DNA of 64,000 nucleotides from Deltaproteobacteria bacterium (GCA_016177845.1 JACOUO010000014.1:62001-126000), one strand, 5' to 3'; positions 34,933-44,911 are shown, counted from the stretch's first letter. The notes: generated by a model from the letters alone, not told the origin. Made by a program: numbers and translations.

Positions 34933-35871
34933 ATGAGCGCAGTGCGGGATTTTAAAATTAGGATGGCTAAAGACTATTATCAAATCCTCGGGGTGCCGAG
35001 GAGTGCATCGGAAGAAGATATAAAAAAGGCGTACAGGAATTTAGCCAGAAAGTATCATCCTGACCTCCATCCGAACAATAAGAAAGAGATGGAGGCAAAG
35101 TTCAAGGAGATAAACGAGGCTTACGGCGTCTTAAGCGACCCGAAAAAGAAGTCAGATTACGACCTTACGGGTGGAGTGACCTATGAGCCGGGCATGGGCG
35201 GCTACGGCGGATACCCTCCCCAGGGCGGGGGCGTACATTTCGAGGATTTCGGGTTCGGAGGGGGAGGGGGCTTCGAAGATATCTTTGGGGAGATATTCGG
35301 AGGACGGGCAAGAAGACGGGGGCCTGCAAAAGGGCCTGATATCGAATACTCGCTTGAACTTGATTTTTTAAGCGCTGCCAAGGGCGCAGAGGTCAGGGTC
35401 AATGCGGCAAGACGCTCCGGTCTTGAAACGCTTACCGTGAAAATCCCTCCGGGGGTAAAGACGGGCTCAAAGGTAAGGGTCTCTGGCAAAGGCGAGACAG
35501 GGGCTGAAGGCGGGCCAAGCGGTGACTTGTATATTGTAGTAAAAGTATTGCCCCATCAGTATTTTAAGAGAGTAGATAATGATATTTATGTCGATGTGCC
35601 TGTAACAATTAAGGAAGCCGTGCTCGGAGCCGAAATACAGGTACCTACAATTGACGGACTGACAAAGATAAAGATACCCCCCTGCACTCAGGGAGGGCAA
35701 AAACTCCGCATAAAGGGCAAAGGAGTTTACGCAGCGCGCTCAGCCCCGCGCGGAGACCAGTATGTTTTAATACACATTACAGTACCGAAAAAGGTTGACG
35801 AAAAGACAAAGGAGCTTATTGAGGAATTAGAAAAGATAAATCCCTATGACCCGAGGAAGGGATTATGGTAA
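34933..35871 (+). CDS. DnaJ-family co-chaperone without zinc finger (CbpA/class II type)
   Basis: Stimulates DnaK ATPase. J domain with [20 protein letters not shown] and the HPD tripeptide near residue 46. Gly/Phe-rich linker at about 85-125, then two C-terminal beta domains. The four CxxCxGxG zinc repeats of classical DnaJ are absent; a single Cys occurs in PPCTQGGQ near 235. 312 aa. The ATG at 34963 (MAKDYYQ) is the conventional start, but it has no spaced ribosome site, while the ATG at 34933 has AGAGGT upstream. Confidence 0.92.
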   Translation: MSAVRDFKIRMAKDYYQILGVPRSASEEDIKKAYRNLARKYHPDLHPNNKKEMEAKFKEINEAYGVLSDPKKKSDYDLTGGVTYEPGMGGYGGYPPQGGGVHFEDFGFGGGGGFEDIFGEIFGGRARRRGPAKGPDIEYSLELDFLSAAKGAEVRVNAARRSGLETLTVKIPPGVKTGSKVRVSGKGETGAEGGPSGDLYIVVKVLPHQYFKRVDNDIYVDVPVTIKEAVLGAEIQVPTIDGLTKIKIPPCTQGGQKLRIKGKGVYAARSAPRGDQYVLIHITVPKKVDEKTKELIEELEKINPYDPRKGLW

Positions 35872-36042
35872 AATAGAAAATGTGTTGTTCGGCAGAGCAT
35901 TTTCTCCACAGGTTTACCGGTTTACCAGTCTTATTCCACAGCTCGTTCAGGGATTTAAATTAACGAACTGAATAAGCCATTTGGCTTGTCAGCCCAACCC
36001 GCGTTCCGGTTTTTGCTTCTGCCGGACGATAAAGAGGTTAAA

Positions 36043-38325
36043 ATGACAGAACTGGATGATATAAAAGAAAAGCTTACGCCGGCTGCACGAAAGGTTTTGG
36101 AAGCGGCTATCGAGGAAAGCAAGACCCGCCAGCACTACTACCTCGGTGTCGAGCACCTTTTTCTGGCCTTCTCAAAAGTTGAGGAAAACTTCTTCAGGGA
36201 AGTTATGGAAGACCTCAATCTCGATGTATACCACGTCATAAATTTCCTTAACGAACATTTGAATGTTTCACGCCAGTACATCGGGCTGGGGCTTAAGATA
36301 CCTCCTGCCACGCGCAATGTATTCAGGCTTGCCCGCGAAGAGGCGCAGAGATGGGGTAGGGAGGAGCTCGACTCCACCGACCTCTTCATCGCCATCTTTC
36401 AGGAGAACCACAGCCTTCCTGCAAAGGTATTCCGCAGCTTCGGGCTTGACCCCGATTATGTGATGCGCCGGATAACCGTAAAGGTCAGGAGCAAGGAAGA
36501 GATGGAAGAGGAGCTTAAAAAGAAATACGAACTCCCTCCGAACCTCAAGCATTTTGCCGTAAATCTCAATAAGCTCGCAAGGTTTGACAAGCTGCCGATA
36601 ATAGTCGGCAGGGACCATGAGATAGAACAGATAATGGAGATACTCTGCCATGTGGACAGGTCCAACTCCGTCATGATAGTCGGAGAGCCCGGAGTCGGCA
36701 AGACCGCTGCCGTTGAAGGACTGGCAAGGAGGATAGAGCTTGAGCCCAAGAGGGTTCCAAAGAGGCTCAGGGATAAGCAGATAGTAAACCTCCAGATGAA
36801 CTCCGTTGTCGCAGGCACTATCTTCAGAGGTATGTTTGAGGACAGGATAGAGAAGATAATCAAGGAGATAAAAGAGAAAAAGAACATTATCTTCTTCATA
36901 GATGAAGCGCACACCCTGATAGGCGCGGGAAGCGCAATGGGAGTGCCCAGTGACGCTGCAAATATCTTCAAATCAACCCTGTCAAGGGGAGAGGTGCAGA
37001 TAATAGGCGCCACAACCCTCTCTGAGTACAAGGAATTCATTGCGGAAGACGAGGCGCTGGCAAGGAGATTCCGCCTTGTCAATATTGCCGAACCTTCAGT
37101 AGATGAGACTCGAAAGATACTCTACGGCATAAGGCAGAGGCTTGAGAAGAACTACTCTGTACAGATTACCGATGAGGCAATAGAGACCGCGCTCGATATG
37201 AGCCAGAGGTATATGAGAAGCCTTAAGATGCCTGATAAGGTAATAGGCTGGCTTGATACCTCCTGCGTAAAGGTAGAGATAAACAGGCCTGATGAGCCCG
37301 TTAAATCAGACGATGTAATCGAAGTTATATCTCAGGAGACGAAGATACCCAAGGATATGATATTCAGGGATACTACGGGCCGGTTTAAGGATATGGAAAA
37401 GTCCTTGAGCAAAAGAGTCGTAGGCCAGAGAGAGGCTATAAACGCGCTTTCCAAGAGGCTGAGGCTCAATAAAGGCCCGCTTAAGGAGAACTACGCGCGG
37501 CCTGACGGTGTGCTTCTGTTCCTTGGCCCTACGGGTGTAGGAAAGACCGAGCTTGCAAAGTCTTTGGCTGAATTCCTCTTTGGCGATGAGAAGAAGATGA
37601 TACGCATAGACATGAGCGAATACAAGGACTCGGCTATAGCAGTCGACAAGCTCATAGGCATGCCAAGGGGCATAGTAGGGTCTGAAAGAGGCGGACTGCT
37701 TTCAAATCCGGTGCGTGAGAACCCATATTCAGTGGTACTGCTTGATGAGATTGAAAAGGCCCACCCCTTTGTCCTCAACCTCTTCCTTCAGGTATTTGAT
37801 GAAGGGTGGCTTACGGACGGCAGGGGCAAGAGGGTGTATTTCAGCGATACCGTTATAATCATGACCTCAAACCTGGGGGCAGAGGTATTCAAGAAGTTTG
37901 TCAAACCGCTCGGGTTCCTTTCTGAAGGACAGAACCACACGGATACCTACAAAAAAGATATAATGAAAGATATAGAAAATGTCCTGTCCCCCGAGTTCTT
38001 AAACAGAATAGATGATATAATAGTATTCACGCCTCTTACGAGGGACGAGGTCAAGCAGCTTACGAATATGTATATTGAAAGAATACGCGAACACATGGAA
38101 GGATACGGTAAGCATATGGTCGTAACTGACAACGCAATAGAAAAACTTGTTGAAAAAGGCTACAACCAGAAGTACGGCGCAAGGTTCTTGAAGCGTCATG
38201 TAGATGAAAAGGTCAAAGTGCCCATCACCCTCAAATGGAAAGATGGGGATTTCTTCAAGGTGGATGTGGGCGGCGGAGACATCGTGGTTGAATCCTCATC
38301 AGTAAGTGAGCCGGCCCTTATATGA
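36043..38325 (+). CDS. ATP-dependent Clp protease ATP-binding subunit (ClpA/ClpC-like)
   Basis: Double AAA+ unfoldase, 760 aa. The Clp N domain (about 1-140) contains TPAARKVLEAAIEES and YLGVEHLFLAF. First AAA has Walker A GEPGVGKT near 214 and Walker B IIFFIDEAHTL; the second has GPTGVGKT near 495 and VVLLDEIEKAH. No ClpB-type middle coiled coil fits between them. An LGF tripeptide near 623 sits where ClpA/ClpC/ClpX bind ClpP. The ATG at 36043 is chosen for GAGG upstream; an ATG at 35986 would add 19 unrelated residues. Overlaps the next gene by ATGA. Confidence 0.9.
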   Translation: MTELDDIKEKLTPAARKVLEAAIEESKTRQHYYLGVEHLFLAFSKVEENFFREVMEDLNLDVYHVINFLNEHLNVSRQYIGLGLKIPPATRNVFRLAREEAQRWGREELDSTDLFIAIFQENHSLPAKVFRSFGLDPDYVMRRITVKVRSKEEMEEELKKKYELPPNLKHFAVNLNKLARFDKLPIIVGRDHEIEQIMEILCHVDRSNSVMIVGEPGVGKTAAVEGLARRIELEPKRVPKRLRDKQIVNLQMNSVVAGTIFRGMFEDRIEKIIKEIKEKKNIIFFIDEAHTLIGAGSAMGVPSDAANIFKSTLSRGEVQIIGATTLSEYKEFIAEDEALARRFRLVNIAEPSVDETRKILYGIRQRLEKNYSVQITDEAIETALDMSQRYMRSLKMPDKVIGWLDTSCVKVEINRPDEPVKSDDVIEVISQETKIPKDMIFRDTTGRFKDMEKSLSKRVVGQREAINALSKRLRLNKGPLKENYARPDGVLLFLGPTGVGKTELAKSLAEFLFGDEKKMIRIDMSEYKDSAIAVDKLIGMPRGIVGSERGGLLSNPVRENPYSVVLLDEIEKAHPFVLNLFLQVFDEGWLTDGRGKRVYFSDTVIIMTSNLGAEVFKKFVKPLGFLSEGQNHTDTYKKDIMKDIENVLSPEFLNRIDDIIVFTPLTRDEVKQLTNMYIERIREHMEGYGKHMVVTDNAIEKLVEKGYNQKYGARFLKRHVDEKVKVPITLKWKDGDFFKVDVGGGDIVVESSSVSEPALI

Positions 38326-39158
38326 TAAAAAAAATATTGATTGCCCAGGATGGGTCCGTTTACACTAAGTCAACCGTTGATTACGGAATCTGGCTCGCGA
38401 AAAAATTTGAGGCAGGCCTCATCGGTTTCAATGTAGTAGACATCGTATCTCTTGAAGGCCCGTTCCTTCATGATCTTTCAGGTTCCCTTGGTTTCGAGCC
38501 TTTCCTCAACTTCTCAACAAGAATGAGGGAGGCGCTCGAAACAAGGGGAAAGACTATTTTAGGGGCCTTTGAAGATTCCTGCACAAATGAAAAACTTGAT
38601 TGCGAGACGGAAATTGCCTTCGGTGTAGTAGCCAATGAGATATGCGAGAAAGCAAAGGTAGCCGATATCGTAATCATAGGCAGAAGGGGCGTGAATGCCC
38701 AGTTTGAGTACGGTCTTTTAGGCTCTACAACTGAAAGCGTCCTTAGAAGGTCGCCCAAACCAGTTCTTATAGTGCCGGATAAGTTCAGCGAGCCTAAAAA
38801 GCCTCTGCTTGCCTATGACGGCAGCCCGACCGCAAGCAGGGCCATGCACTCAGCAGCAGAATGGGCAAAGACGCTTAAGCTGCCGCTTACTGTTATAACC
38901 GTAACTCCGTCCGGTGAGGACAATTCCCTTCTTGCGGAGGCCGATGATTATCTGAGGCCTTACAAGCTTGAAACAAGGCTTGAGCATATCACTGATAACG
39001 ACCCTCCAATAGCAATCGAGAAGTACTACAAACAGCACGGGCACGACCTCCTCTTTATGGGCGCTTCCCATCATTCAAGGCTCGTTGAGATGGTAATAGG
39101 AAGCACAACAGAGCATGTGATGAGGACTGTTGACGGCCCATTCTTCCTTGAAAGATAA
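38322..39158 (+). CDS. Tandem universal stress protein (two Usp domains)
   Basis: 278-residue cytoplasmic protein. The N-terminal Usp domain (1-150) begins KILIAQDGSVYTKSTVDY and ends with the ATP-binding type loop GRRGVNAQFEYGLLGSTTESVLRRSPKPVLIVP. The second domain (about 160-278) starts LLAYDGSPTASRAMHSA and ends GASHHSRLVEMVIGSTTEHVMR. Both carry the G-x9-G(S/T) nucleotide signature. Translationally coupled to the Clp gene, suggesting a joint stress role. Confidence 0.92.
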   Translation: MIKKILIAQDGSVYTKSTVDYGIWLAKKFEAGLIGFNVVDIVSLEGPFLHDLSGSLGFEPFLNFSTRMREALETRGKTILGAFEDSCTNEKLDCETEIAFGVVANEICEKAKVADIVIIGRRGVNAQFEYGLLGSTTESVLRRSPKPVLIVPDKFSEPKKPLLAYDGSPTASRAMHSAAEWAKTLKLPLTVITVTPSGEDNSLLAEADDYLRPYKLETRLEHITDNDPPIAIEKYYKQHGHDLLFMGASHHSRLVEMVIGSTTEHVMRTVDGPFFLER

Positions 39159-39420
39159 TTTCCCAAAGAAAAAATGACAGGATTGCTTTACTTTTGTCGC
39201 AATGGCTGACTGTTGTGGTCATTGCGAGGGGCTTTAGCCCCGAAGCAATTGGGTATTTCGGTAAGTACCCTCAGAATTGTTTGGTGGACTGTGCCCACTA
39301 TATCACTGTAGTTTTTTAACTTTTGCGAACTGGATTCGCTCCTCGGGGCATGGCTCCGTTCGCTGTCGGGCTCATTTGCAATAGATACTGATGCCCACTT
39401 TCTCCCTACTCAAGCTCAAG

Positions 39421-39452
39421 CCGTCATTCCCGAATGTCTCTATCGGGAATCC
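39421..39452. repeat. Dispersed ATTCCCGA/TCGGGAAT hairpin, inverted copy
   Basis: Reverse complement of the units at 29301 and 29446, and it carries the same flank (AGTATTAAAGATTTT corresponds to AAAATCTTTAATACT). A partial module with TTCGCTGTCGGGCTCATTTG precedes it and recurs at about 39930. Confidence 0.8.
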
Positions 39453-39540
39453 AGTATTAAAGATTTTGGCCTGCCCCCCTTTCGTTGGAAAAAATACCAA
39501 GGTCGTCATTGTGAAGAGAGTGAAAGCAATCTGTTTTCTA

Positions 39541-40042
39541 CCCTCTCACCCCAGCCCTCTCCCGCAAGGGGAGAGGGAGAAAATCGCTGTCATTGCGAGG
39601 AGCGAAGCGACGAGGCAATCTTTTTTTGTATTTTGTCTTTACAAAAACCCCGAGGGCGCAAATGGCGAAGCATCCCCTAAGGGAGGCAGGGCGAGCGAGC
39701 CGAGGCTGCAGGAGCGCAGCGACTTAAGAGGCGAAGCGAGCGGATTGGGGAGGAGTGGGGTGGCGAGCCATTCGCCCGAAAGAGCCCGGCAGGGCGTTAG
39801 AGTTAAAACAGCATAGAGCTGACTAAATATTTTTTTCCTCTCATCTTTGCTTTTAAGGGGGGCTGCGCCGGCCACAGTGCTTATTTTACTTTTGCGCGCT
39901 GCCGCGCGCCCTTCGGGGCATTGGACTCCGTTCGCTGTCGGGCTCATTCGCAATAGATACTGATACTTGCTCTTTCGCCCTCCTTTATGCTCTCTGCGCA
40001 ATGCCCCTTGGTGTGGTGTTTTAAAAACAAAACAAATAAAAA
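39541..40042. repeat. Modular long repeat, copy B (inverted relative to copy A)
   Basis: Reverse-complement counterpart of 29510-29970. Includes CATTGCGAGGAGCGAAGCGA, GGCGAAGCATCCCCTAAGGG, TTAAGAGGCGAAGCGAGCGG, AAAGAGCCCGGCAGGGCGTT and TGCCCCTTGGTGTGGTGTTT. The whole gap 39159-40347 contains only repeats and a promoter near its end; apparent reading frames here are low-complexity and mirror the repeat. Confidence 0.85.
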
Positions 40043-40170
40043 TCCTCTCACCCCAGCCCTCTCGCAAGGGGAGAGGGAGTCGTTTTAAGGCGGGTTATGC
40101 CGCCACTTATTTTAACTTCCATTCTCCTGAAATTAATCCCATTCCCCCCTGATCCCACGGACAAACCCGA

Positions 40171-40200
40171 TTGATAATATCCTTCCCATTTTGTTATAAT
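40171..40200 (+). promoter_or_regulatory. Promoter for cobA-hemD
   Basis: TTGATA, 18-base spacer, perfect TATAAT. Leader of about 140 bases; no riboswitch recognised in it. Confidence 0.65.
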
Positions 40201-40347
40201 AACAGGATTGCTGATTTATCTTCAAAATGAATGGCGTTCGTTGCAAAATCGTTTTAAAATCCCTGAGTTTCTTAATTTTTTTTAATCCAAAAATAAAAAT
40301 TCCCTTAATCTGGCTTTGATATAAGGGAGTAGAGGAGAATTTACTTC

Positions 40348-41886
40348 ATGCCTAAAGCAGGTAAAGTCTATTTGGTAGGCGCAGGGCCCGGAGAGCCCGG
40401 CTTGATAACCGTAAAAGGCCTCAATGCAATAAAAGAGGCTGACTGCATTATTTATGATTTTCTGGCAAGCTCGCGGCTGCTGGAGTTTGCCAAACCAGGC
40501 GCAGAGACTATTTATGTAGGCAAAAAAGGAAACCAGAAGACTATTGCACAGGAAGAGATAAACAAGCTCATTATTGAGAAAGCGAAAAAGGGCAAAACAG
40601 TTGTCAGGCTCAAGGGCGGAGACCCGTTCATTTTTGGCAGAGGCGGTGAAGAGGCCGAGGAAGCCATCAATGCGGGGCTTGAGTTTGAGGTTATACCGGG
40701 GGTCACTTCCGCGGTGGCGGCCCCTGCGTACGCTGGCATTCCCCTGACTCACAGGGATTTATCATCTGCGGTTACTTTTATAACAGGACAGGAAAACCCT
40801 TTAAAAGAAAGGACCAATATCGCCTGGGACAGGCTTTCTACAGGCAGGGGTACTCTCGTATTCCTTATGGGATGGAAGAACCTGCCCCTTATAGCATCAA
40901 AACTCCTTGAGAACGGCTGGGAGCCCTCAACCCCTGTAGCTTTGATAAGGTGGGGCACTCTGACCAAGCAGAAATCAGTTACAGGCAGGCTCGACAACAT
41001 AGTCGAGCTTGCTCAAAAGGAAGGGATAAGGCCACCCGTCATAACAGTCGTAGGGGATGTGGTAGGACTGAGGGAGAGGCTTAACTGGTTTGAGACAAAG
41101 CCCCTTTTCGGCAAACGCGTACTTGTCACAAGGGCGCTTGAGCAGGCAGGGGATTTTGCGAAACTGCTTGAAAAATACGGGGCAGAGCCCATCTCATTCC
41201 CGACCATCAAGACCGTTGCGCCACCGAGCTGGAAGCCTCTGGATGCTGCCATCAAAAGGCTTTCGACCTATGATTGGGCTATTTTTACAAGCGTAAATGG
41301 TGTAAAATACTTTTTCGAAAGGCTAAGGGCCCTTGATAAGGATGTAAGGGAGCTAAAGGGTGTAAAGATATGCGCCGTTGGCTCCATGACCGCAAAGGCC
41401 ATATCAGCCTTTGGTCTAAAAGTTGACCTTACCCCAAAAGAGTTCAAGGCGGAAGGGCTGCTTGAGACACTTGGCAAGAGAAGGATAAACGGCAAGAAGT
41501 TTCTCCTTGCAAGGGCAATGGTAGCAAGGGAAATACTGCCGGATGAAATAAAAAGGCTTGGCGGCAAAATAGATGTAGTGCCGACCTATAAGACGATAAA
41601 GCCTAAGAAGGCGGCGGACGAGATTAAAAACCTGTTGCTTGAAAATGAGGTAGATGTCGTGACATTCACTTCAGCGTCAACAGTAGCCAATCTCGCAGGC
41701 ATGTTTAAAAAATCCGAACTGCCTTTACTCTTTAAATCCGTAACAGTTGCCTGTATCGGCCCGATAACGGCGGATAAGGCTAAAGAATACGGAATAAAAG
41801 TCGATATTATGCCAAAGGATTACACGATACCCGCGCTGACCGAGGCAATGGCGGATTACTTCACGGCCCGGCAAGCTAAAAAATAA
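40348..41886 (+). CDS. Fused uroporphyrinogen-III C-methyltransferase / uroporphyrinogen-III synthase
   Basis: Bifunctional CobA-HemD protein, 512 aa. The SAM-dependent methyltransferase domain (1-245) starts KVYLVGAGPGEPGLITVKGL, then VVRLKGGDPFIFGRGGEEAE and VIPGVTSAVAAPAYAGIPLTHR, making precorrin-2 from uroporphyrinogen-III. The HemD domain (about 250-510) has RVLVTRALEQAGDFAKLLE, a WAIFTSVNGVKYFF segment and a VVTFTSASTVANL end, closing hydroxymethylbilane. One polypeptide thus makes and methylates uroporphyrinogen-III, feeding the siroheme route. hemB follows after 17 bases. Confidence 0.96.
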   Translation: MPKAGKVYLVGAGPGEPGLITVKGLNAIKEADCIIYDFLASSRLLEFAKPGAETIYVGKKGNQKTIAQEEINKLIIEKAKKGKTVVRLKGGDPFIFGRGGEEAEEAINAGLEFEVIPGVTSAVAAPAYAGIPLTHRDLSSAVTFITGQENPLKERTNIAWDRLSTGRGTLVFLMGWKNLPLIASKLLENGWEPSTPVALIRWGTLTKQKSVTGRLDNIVELAQKEGIRPPVITVVGDVVGLRERLNWFETKPLFGKRVLVTRALEQAGDFAKLLEKYGAEPISFPTIKTVAPPSWKPLDAAIKRLSTYDWAIFTSVNGVKYFFERLRALDKDVRELKGVKICAVGSMTAKAISAFGLKVDLTPKEFKAEGLLETLGKRRINGKKFLLARAMVAREILPDEIKRLGGKIDVVPTYKTIKPKKAADEIKNLLLENEVDVVTFTSASTVANLAGMFKKSELPLLFKSVTVACIGPITADKAKEYGIKVDIMPKDYTIPALTEAMADYFTARQAKK

Positions 41887-41903
41887 TCAGAGAGGAATAA
41901 GAG

Positions 41904-42878
41904 ATGAGTTTTCCATTCTATCGCCCCAGAAGGCTCAGGAAAGGTGAAGTGCTCCGCAGGATGGTAAGGGAGACAAACCTTACGCCTGATGACTTCATCC
42001 TGCCGCTTTTCGTCACCTACGGAAAGGGTATAAAAAATCCGATAAAATCAATGCCGGGAATCTTCCAGTTATCAGTTGATAACATCAAAAAAGAGGCAAA
42101 GGAGATAAAATCTCTCGGGATACCCTCGGTAATCCTCTTTGGAATACCTGAGCACAAGGATGAGGTAGGCTCATCGGCAAACGACCCGCACGGGCCTGTG
42201 CAGGAAGCTATAAAGGCAATAAAAGACAAAGTGCCTGACCTTGTGGTTATAACAGATGTCTGTATGTGCGAATATACTTCCCACGGCCATTGTGGTATCA
42301 TAAAAAACAAAGATGTGGATAATGACGCCACACTTGAACTGCTCTCAAATGAGGCGCTTTCCCATGCCGAGGCAGGCGCCGACATGGTCGCCCCCTCTGA
42401 CATGATGGACGGCAGGGTAGGCTCAATCAGGGAAGCCCTTGACGATAACGGCTTCACCAATATCCCGATTATGAGCTACGCGGCAAAGTATTCAAGCGCG
42501 TTCTACGGGCCTTTCAGGGACGCGGCTGAGTCCACCCCGAAGTTCGGGGACAGGAGAAGCTACCAGATGGACCCCGCCAATTCCAATGAGGCGATAAGGG
42601 AAGTCATCCTCGATATAGAGGAAGGCGCGGATATAGTGATGGTAAAGCCCGCGCTTCCGTACCTCGATATCATCAGGAGGATAAAGGAAGACTTCGGTTA
42701 TCCTCTTGCGGCTTACAATGTAAGCGGCGAGTACTCGATGATAAAGGCGGCTGCTGAAAAGGGCTGGCTCGACGGGGACAAGGCGATGATGGAGTCCCTG
42801 ATATCGATAAAGCGCGCAGGCGCGGACATGATATTGACATACTTTGCGAAGGACGCGGCAAAGATACTCAACAAATAG
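41904..42878 (+). CDS. hemB: Porphobilinogen synthase (delta-aminolevulinate dehydratase)
   Basis: Condenses two 5-aminolevulinates to porphobilinogen. 324 aa. Catalytic zinc site with the cysteines in [14 protein letters not shown] near residue 117. Schiff-base lysines in [17 protein letters not shown] near 195 and [11 protein letters not shown] near 248. The retained cysteine triad indicates the zinc-dependent type. Operon with cobA-hemD and the radical SAM gene. Confidence 0.97.
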   Translation: MSFPFYRPRRLRKGEVLRRMVRETNLTPDDFILPLFVTYGKGIKNPIKSMPGIFQLSVDNIKKEAKEIKSLGIPSVILFGIPEHKDEVGSSANDPHGPVQEAIKAIKDKVPDLVVITDVCMCEYTSHGHCGIIKNKDVDNDATLELLSNEALSHAEAGADMVAPSDMMDGRVGSIREALDDNGFTNIPIMSYAAKYSSAFYGPFRDAAESTPKFGDRRSYQMDPANSNEAIREVILDIEEGADIVMVKPALPYLDIIRRIKEDFGYPLAAYNVSGEYSMIKAAAEKGWLDGDKAMMESLISIKRAGADMILTYFAKDAAKILNK

Positions 42879-42915
42879 CACGATAATAATTTCGGTTTTT
42901 TAAAAGGAGAATAGT

Positions 42916-44097
42916 ATGCATATGCACGGGAGTATGCCAAAAGGCCACCCGCACGAAGTACCGGGAATGCAGAAGGGGCCGGATAAAAGCGGCGGGAGAA
43001 AATGGCTGCCTAAGCTTATAGCCTGGGAACTTACAAGGTCATGTAACCTTGATTGCATTCATTGCAGGGCTGCTGCGCGTTTCGGCCCTTATCCGAATGA
43101 GCTTACAACAAAAGAATGTTTCGATTTCCTCGATGATGTCGCTTCATTTTCAAACCCCATCATCATCATGACAGGCGGAGAGCCGATGCTGCGTGATGAT
43201 ATCTGGGATATAGCCAAATACGGCACAAAGCTTGGTTTAAGAATGGTTATGGCGCCGTGCGGGTTCCTTGTAACCGAAGAGACCGCCAGGAAGATGATCG
43301 AGTCCGGCATACAGAGATTGAGCTTCTCAATAGACGGGGCTACGGCTGAGAGCCATGACAACTTCAGAAGGGTTAAAGGCGCGTTTGACAGCGTAATGAA
43401 GGCAATCGAGAATGTCAAAAAGGTCGGCCTTGATTTCCAGGTCAATACGACAATCACAAAGCACAACCTTGCAGAGCTTCCCAAGATTCTTGAGCTTGTC
43501 ATAAGCCTTGGGGCGGTAGCGCACCATCCGTTCCTGCTTGTTCCTACAGGAAGGGGCGCGCAGCTTAAAGACCAGGAGATTGCGCCTGAAGAGTACGAGA
43601 AGACCCTTACATGGTTCTACGAGATGAGGGACAAGGTACCTCTTCAGTTCAAGCCTACATGCGCGCCTCACTACTACAGGATATTCAGGCAGAAAGAGCG
43701 TGAGAAGGGCATCACGGTAACTCCTGAGACACACGGCCTTGACGCCATGAGCAAAGGCTGCATGGGCGGCCAGTCATTTGCCTTTGTATCAAACACAGGC
43801 AAGGTGCAGATTTGCGGCTTTCTTGAGACAGAGTGCGGCGACATCCGTAAGGAAGCGTTCCACCAGATATGGGATACCTCAAAGGTCTTCCAGCAGATGA
43901 GGGCATGGGACGACTACAACGGCAGGTGCGGCTACTGCGAGTACAGGAAGGTCTGCGGCGGCTGCAGGGCAAGGGCGTTTGCGTTCACAGCCAACTACAT
44001 GGACGAAGAGCCGTTCTGCACATACCAGCCGACAGAGGCCGCGAAAAAAGCAAGGGATGAGAAAAAGGCAGCCGAGAAAAAAGAGCCGTTAGTATAA
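42916..44097 (+). CDS. AhbD-like radical SAM heme synthase (alternative heme pathway)
   Basis: 393 residues. SAM cluster CNLDCIHC at 43-50, TGGEPMLRDD near 78, SFSIDGATAESHDNFR near 137. The C-terminal SPASM-type cluster has Cys residues in CMGGQ, ICGF, RCGYCEYRKVCGGC and a late FCTY. These features and the hemB/cobA-hemD context fit AhbD (Fe-coproporphyrin III decarboxylation to heme b) in the siroheme-dependent pathway; AhbC or NirJ-like paralogues are alternatives. Odd His-rich N-terminus (MHMHGSMPKGHPHE). AGGAG ribosome site. Confidence 0.8.
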   Translation: MHMHGSMPKGHPHEVPGMQKGPDKSGGRKWLPKLIAWELTRSCNLDCIHCRAAARFGPYPNELTTKECFDFLDDVASFSNPIIIMTGGEPMLRDDIWDIAKYGTKLGLRMVMAPCGFLVTEETARKMIESGIQRLSFSIDGATAESHDNFRRVKGAFDSVMKAIENVKKVGLDFQVNTTITKHNLAELPKILELVISLGAVAHHPFLLVPTGRGAQLKDQEIAPEEYEKTLTWFYEMRDKVPLQFKPTCAPHYYRIFRQKEREKGITVTPETHGLDAMSKGCMGGQSFAFVSNTGKVQICGFLETECGDIRKEAFHQIWDTSKVFQQMRAWDDYNGRCGYCEYRKVCGGCRARAFAFTANYMDEEPFCTYQPTEAAKKARDEKKAAEKKEPLV

Positions 44098-44122
44098 TGG
44101 CAGAGTAAAGCGGCATTTAGAT

Positions 44123-44154
44123 AAGGCGGGGTTCAGATGAGCCCCGCCTTAATT
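44123..44154 (+). terminator. Terminator after the radical SAM gene
   Basis: AAGGCGGGG / CCCCGCCTT stem (inner TTC/GAG pairs extend it around an AGAT loop) followed by an AT-rich tract. Confidence 0.8.
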
Positions 44155-44225
44155 TATATTTCCGGCAGGGAAAGACACAAAGACAGTTCATCTAAACCCT
44201 TTGACTTAAAAACCGGTGTTATAAT

Positions 44226-44402
44226 ATGCTTACATATAAAGTAGTGGAGCTGAGCATTGTAACGGATGAAGAGATTGAAAAGGCTCTTAATGTCCAGGTA
44301 AAGGACGGCTGGAGCCTCGACGGAATTCACTTTGCGATGCGTGAGGCTTCAAAGCGGCCTGCAATGGCGTTTATCCTGTTTACAAAAGAGATGCCCGAGT
44401 AA
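44226..44402 (+). CDS. DUF4177-like small protein
   Basis: 58-residue protein beginning MLTYKVVELSI, with LNVQVKDGWSLDGIHFAM in the middle and AFILFTKEMPE at the end. The Y-K-V-V ... L-N ... G-W-x-L-x-x-I pattern is that of short DUF4177 proteins; function unknown. No strong ribosome site. It lies 23 bases before the RDD gene. Confidence 0.7.
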   Translation: MLTYKVVELSIVTDEEIEKALNVQVKDGWSLDGIHFAMREASKRPAMAFILFTKEMPE

Positions 44403-44425
44403 GAAAAAAATCTCAGGGGGAGTAA

Positions 44426-44911
44426 GTGGCTGAAGAGTTGCCTTATAAGGGGTTTGACGCGGAAGGCGAGATAGAGGACCTGCCAAAGGCAGATGTGCTG
44501 GAGCGGTTTCTGGCAAAGCTCATTGATTTTCTCATTGTCGGCGCGTTCTTCGCTTTTCCGACATTTATCGGGCCTCTTGCGGGCACTACCTATATTTTGA
44601 TTTCAGACGGGCTTCTAAACGGGCAGAGCCTCGGCAAAAGGGTCATAGGGCTTAGAGTAGTCTCAATGGTCACGGGGATGCCATGCGACTTTAAACAGTC
44701 CATCATAAGAAACGCGATCTTTGGCGTCCTTATTGCCATCTACTTCATACTCGGCTGGATTCCGTATCTTGGAAAGCTCCTTGTATTTGCCGCATGGTCT
44801 GTTGTCGTAGGGGTAGAGATGATACTGGTCTATACTGATGAGCTTGGCTCAAGATTTGGGGACAGGATCGCAGGAACTCATGTGATGCCCCGCAAAGGGA
44901 TTGGGTTCTGA
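44426..44911 (+). CDS. RDD-family membrane protein
   Basis: 161 residues with three or four hydrophobic segments. The RDD block LERFLAKLIDFLIVGAFF near residue 25 has the Arg/Asp pattern. LLNGQSLGKRVIGLRVV near 72 and a C-terminal GSRFGDRIAGTHVM are typical of the family (Na+/H+ antiport in a few studied cases, otherwise unknown). GTG start with AGGGGGAG upstream. Confidence 0.85.
   Translation: MAEELPYKGFDAEGEIEDLPKADVLERFLAKLIDFLIVGAFFAFPTFIGPLAGTTYILISDGLLNGQSLGKRVIGLRVVSMVTGMPCDFKQSIIRNAIFGVLIAIYFILGWIPYLGKLLVFAAWSVVVGVEMILVYTDELGSRFGDRIAGTHVMPRKGIGF

Noticed and set aside
39391-40067. Plus and minus frames of about 140 codons in the repeat region
   Set aside because: They are translations of the modular long repeat, which recurs at 29.5-30.0 kb with frame-breaking differences; no ribosome site or known family.
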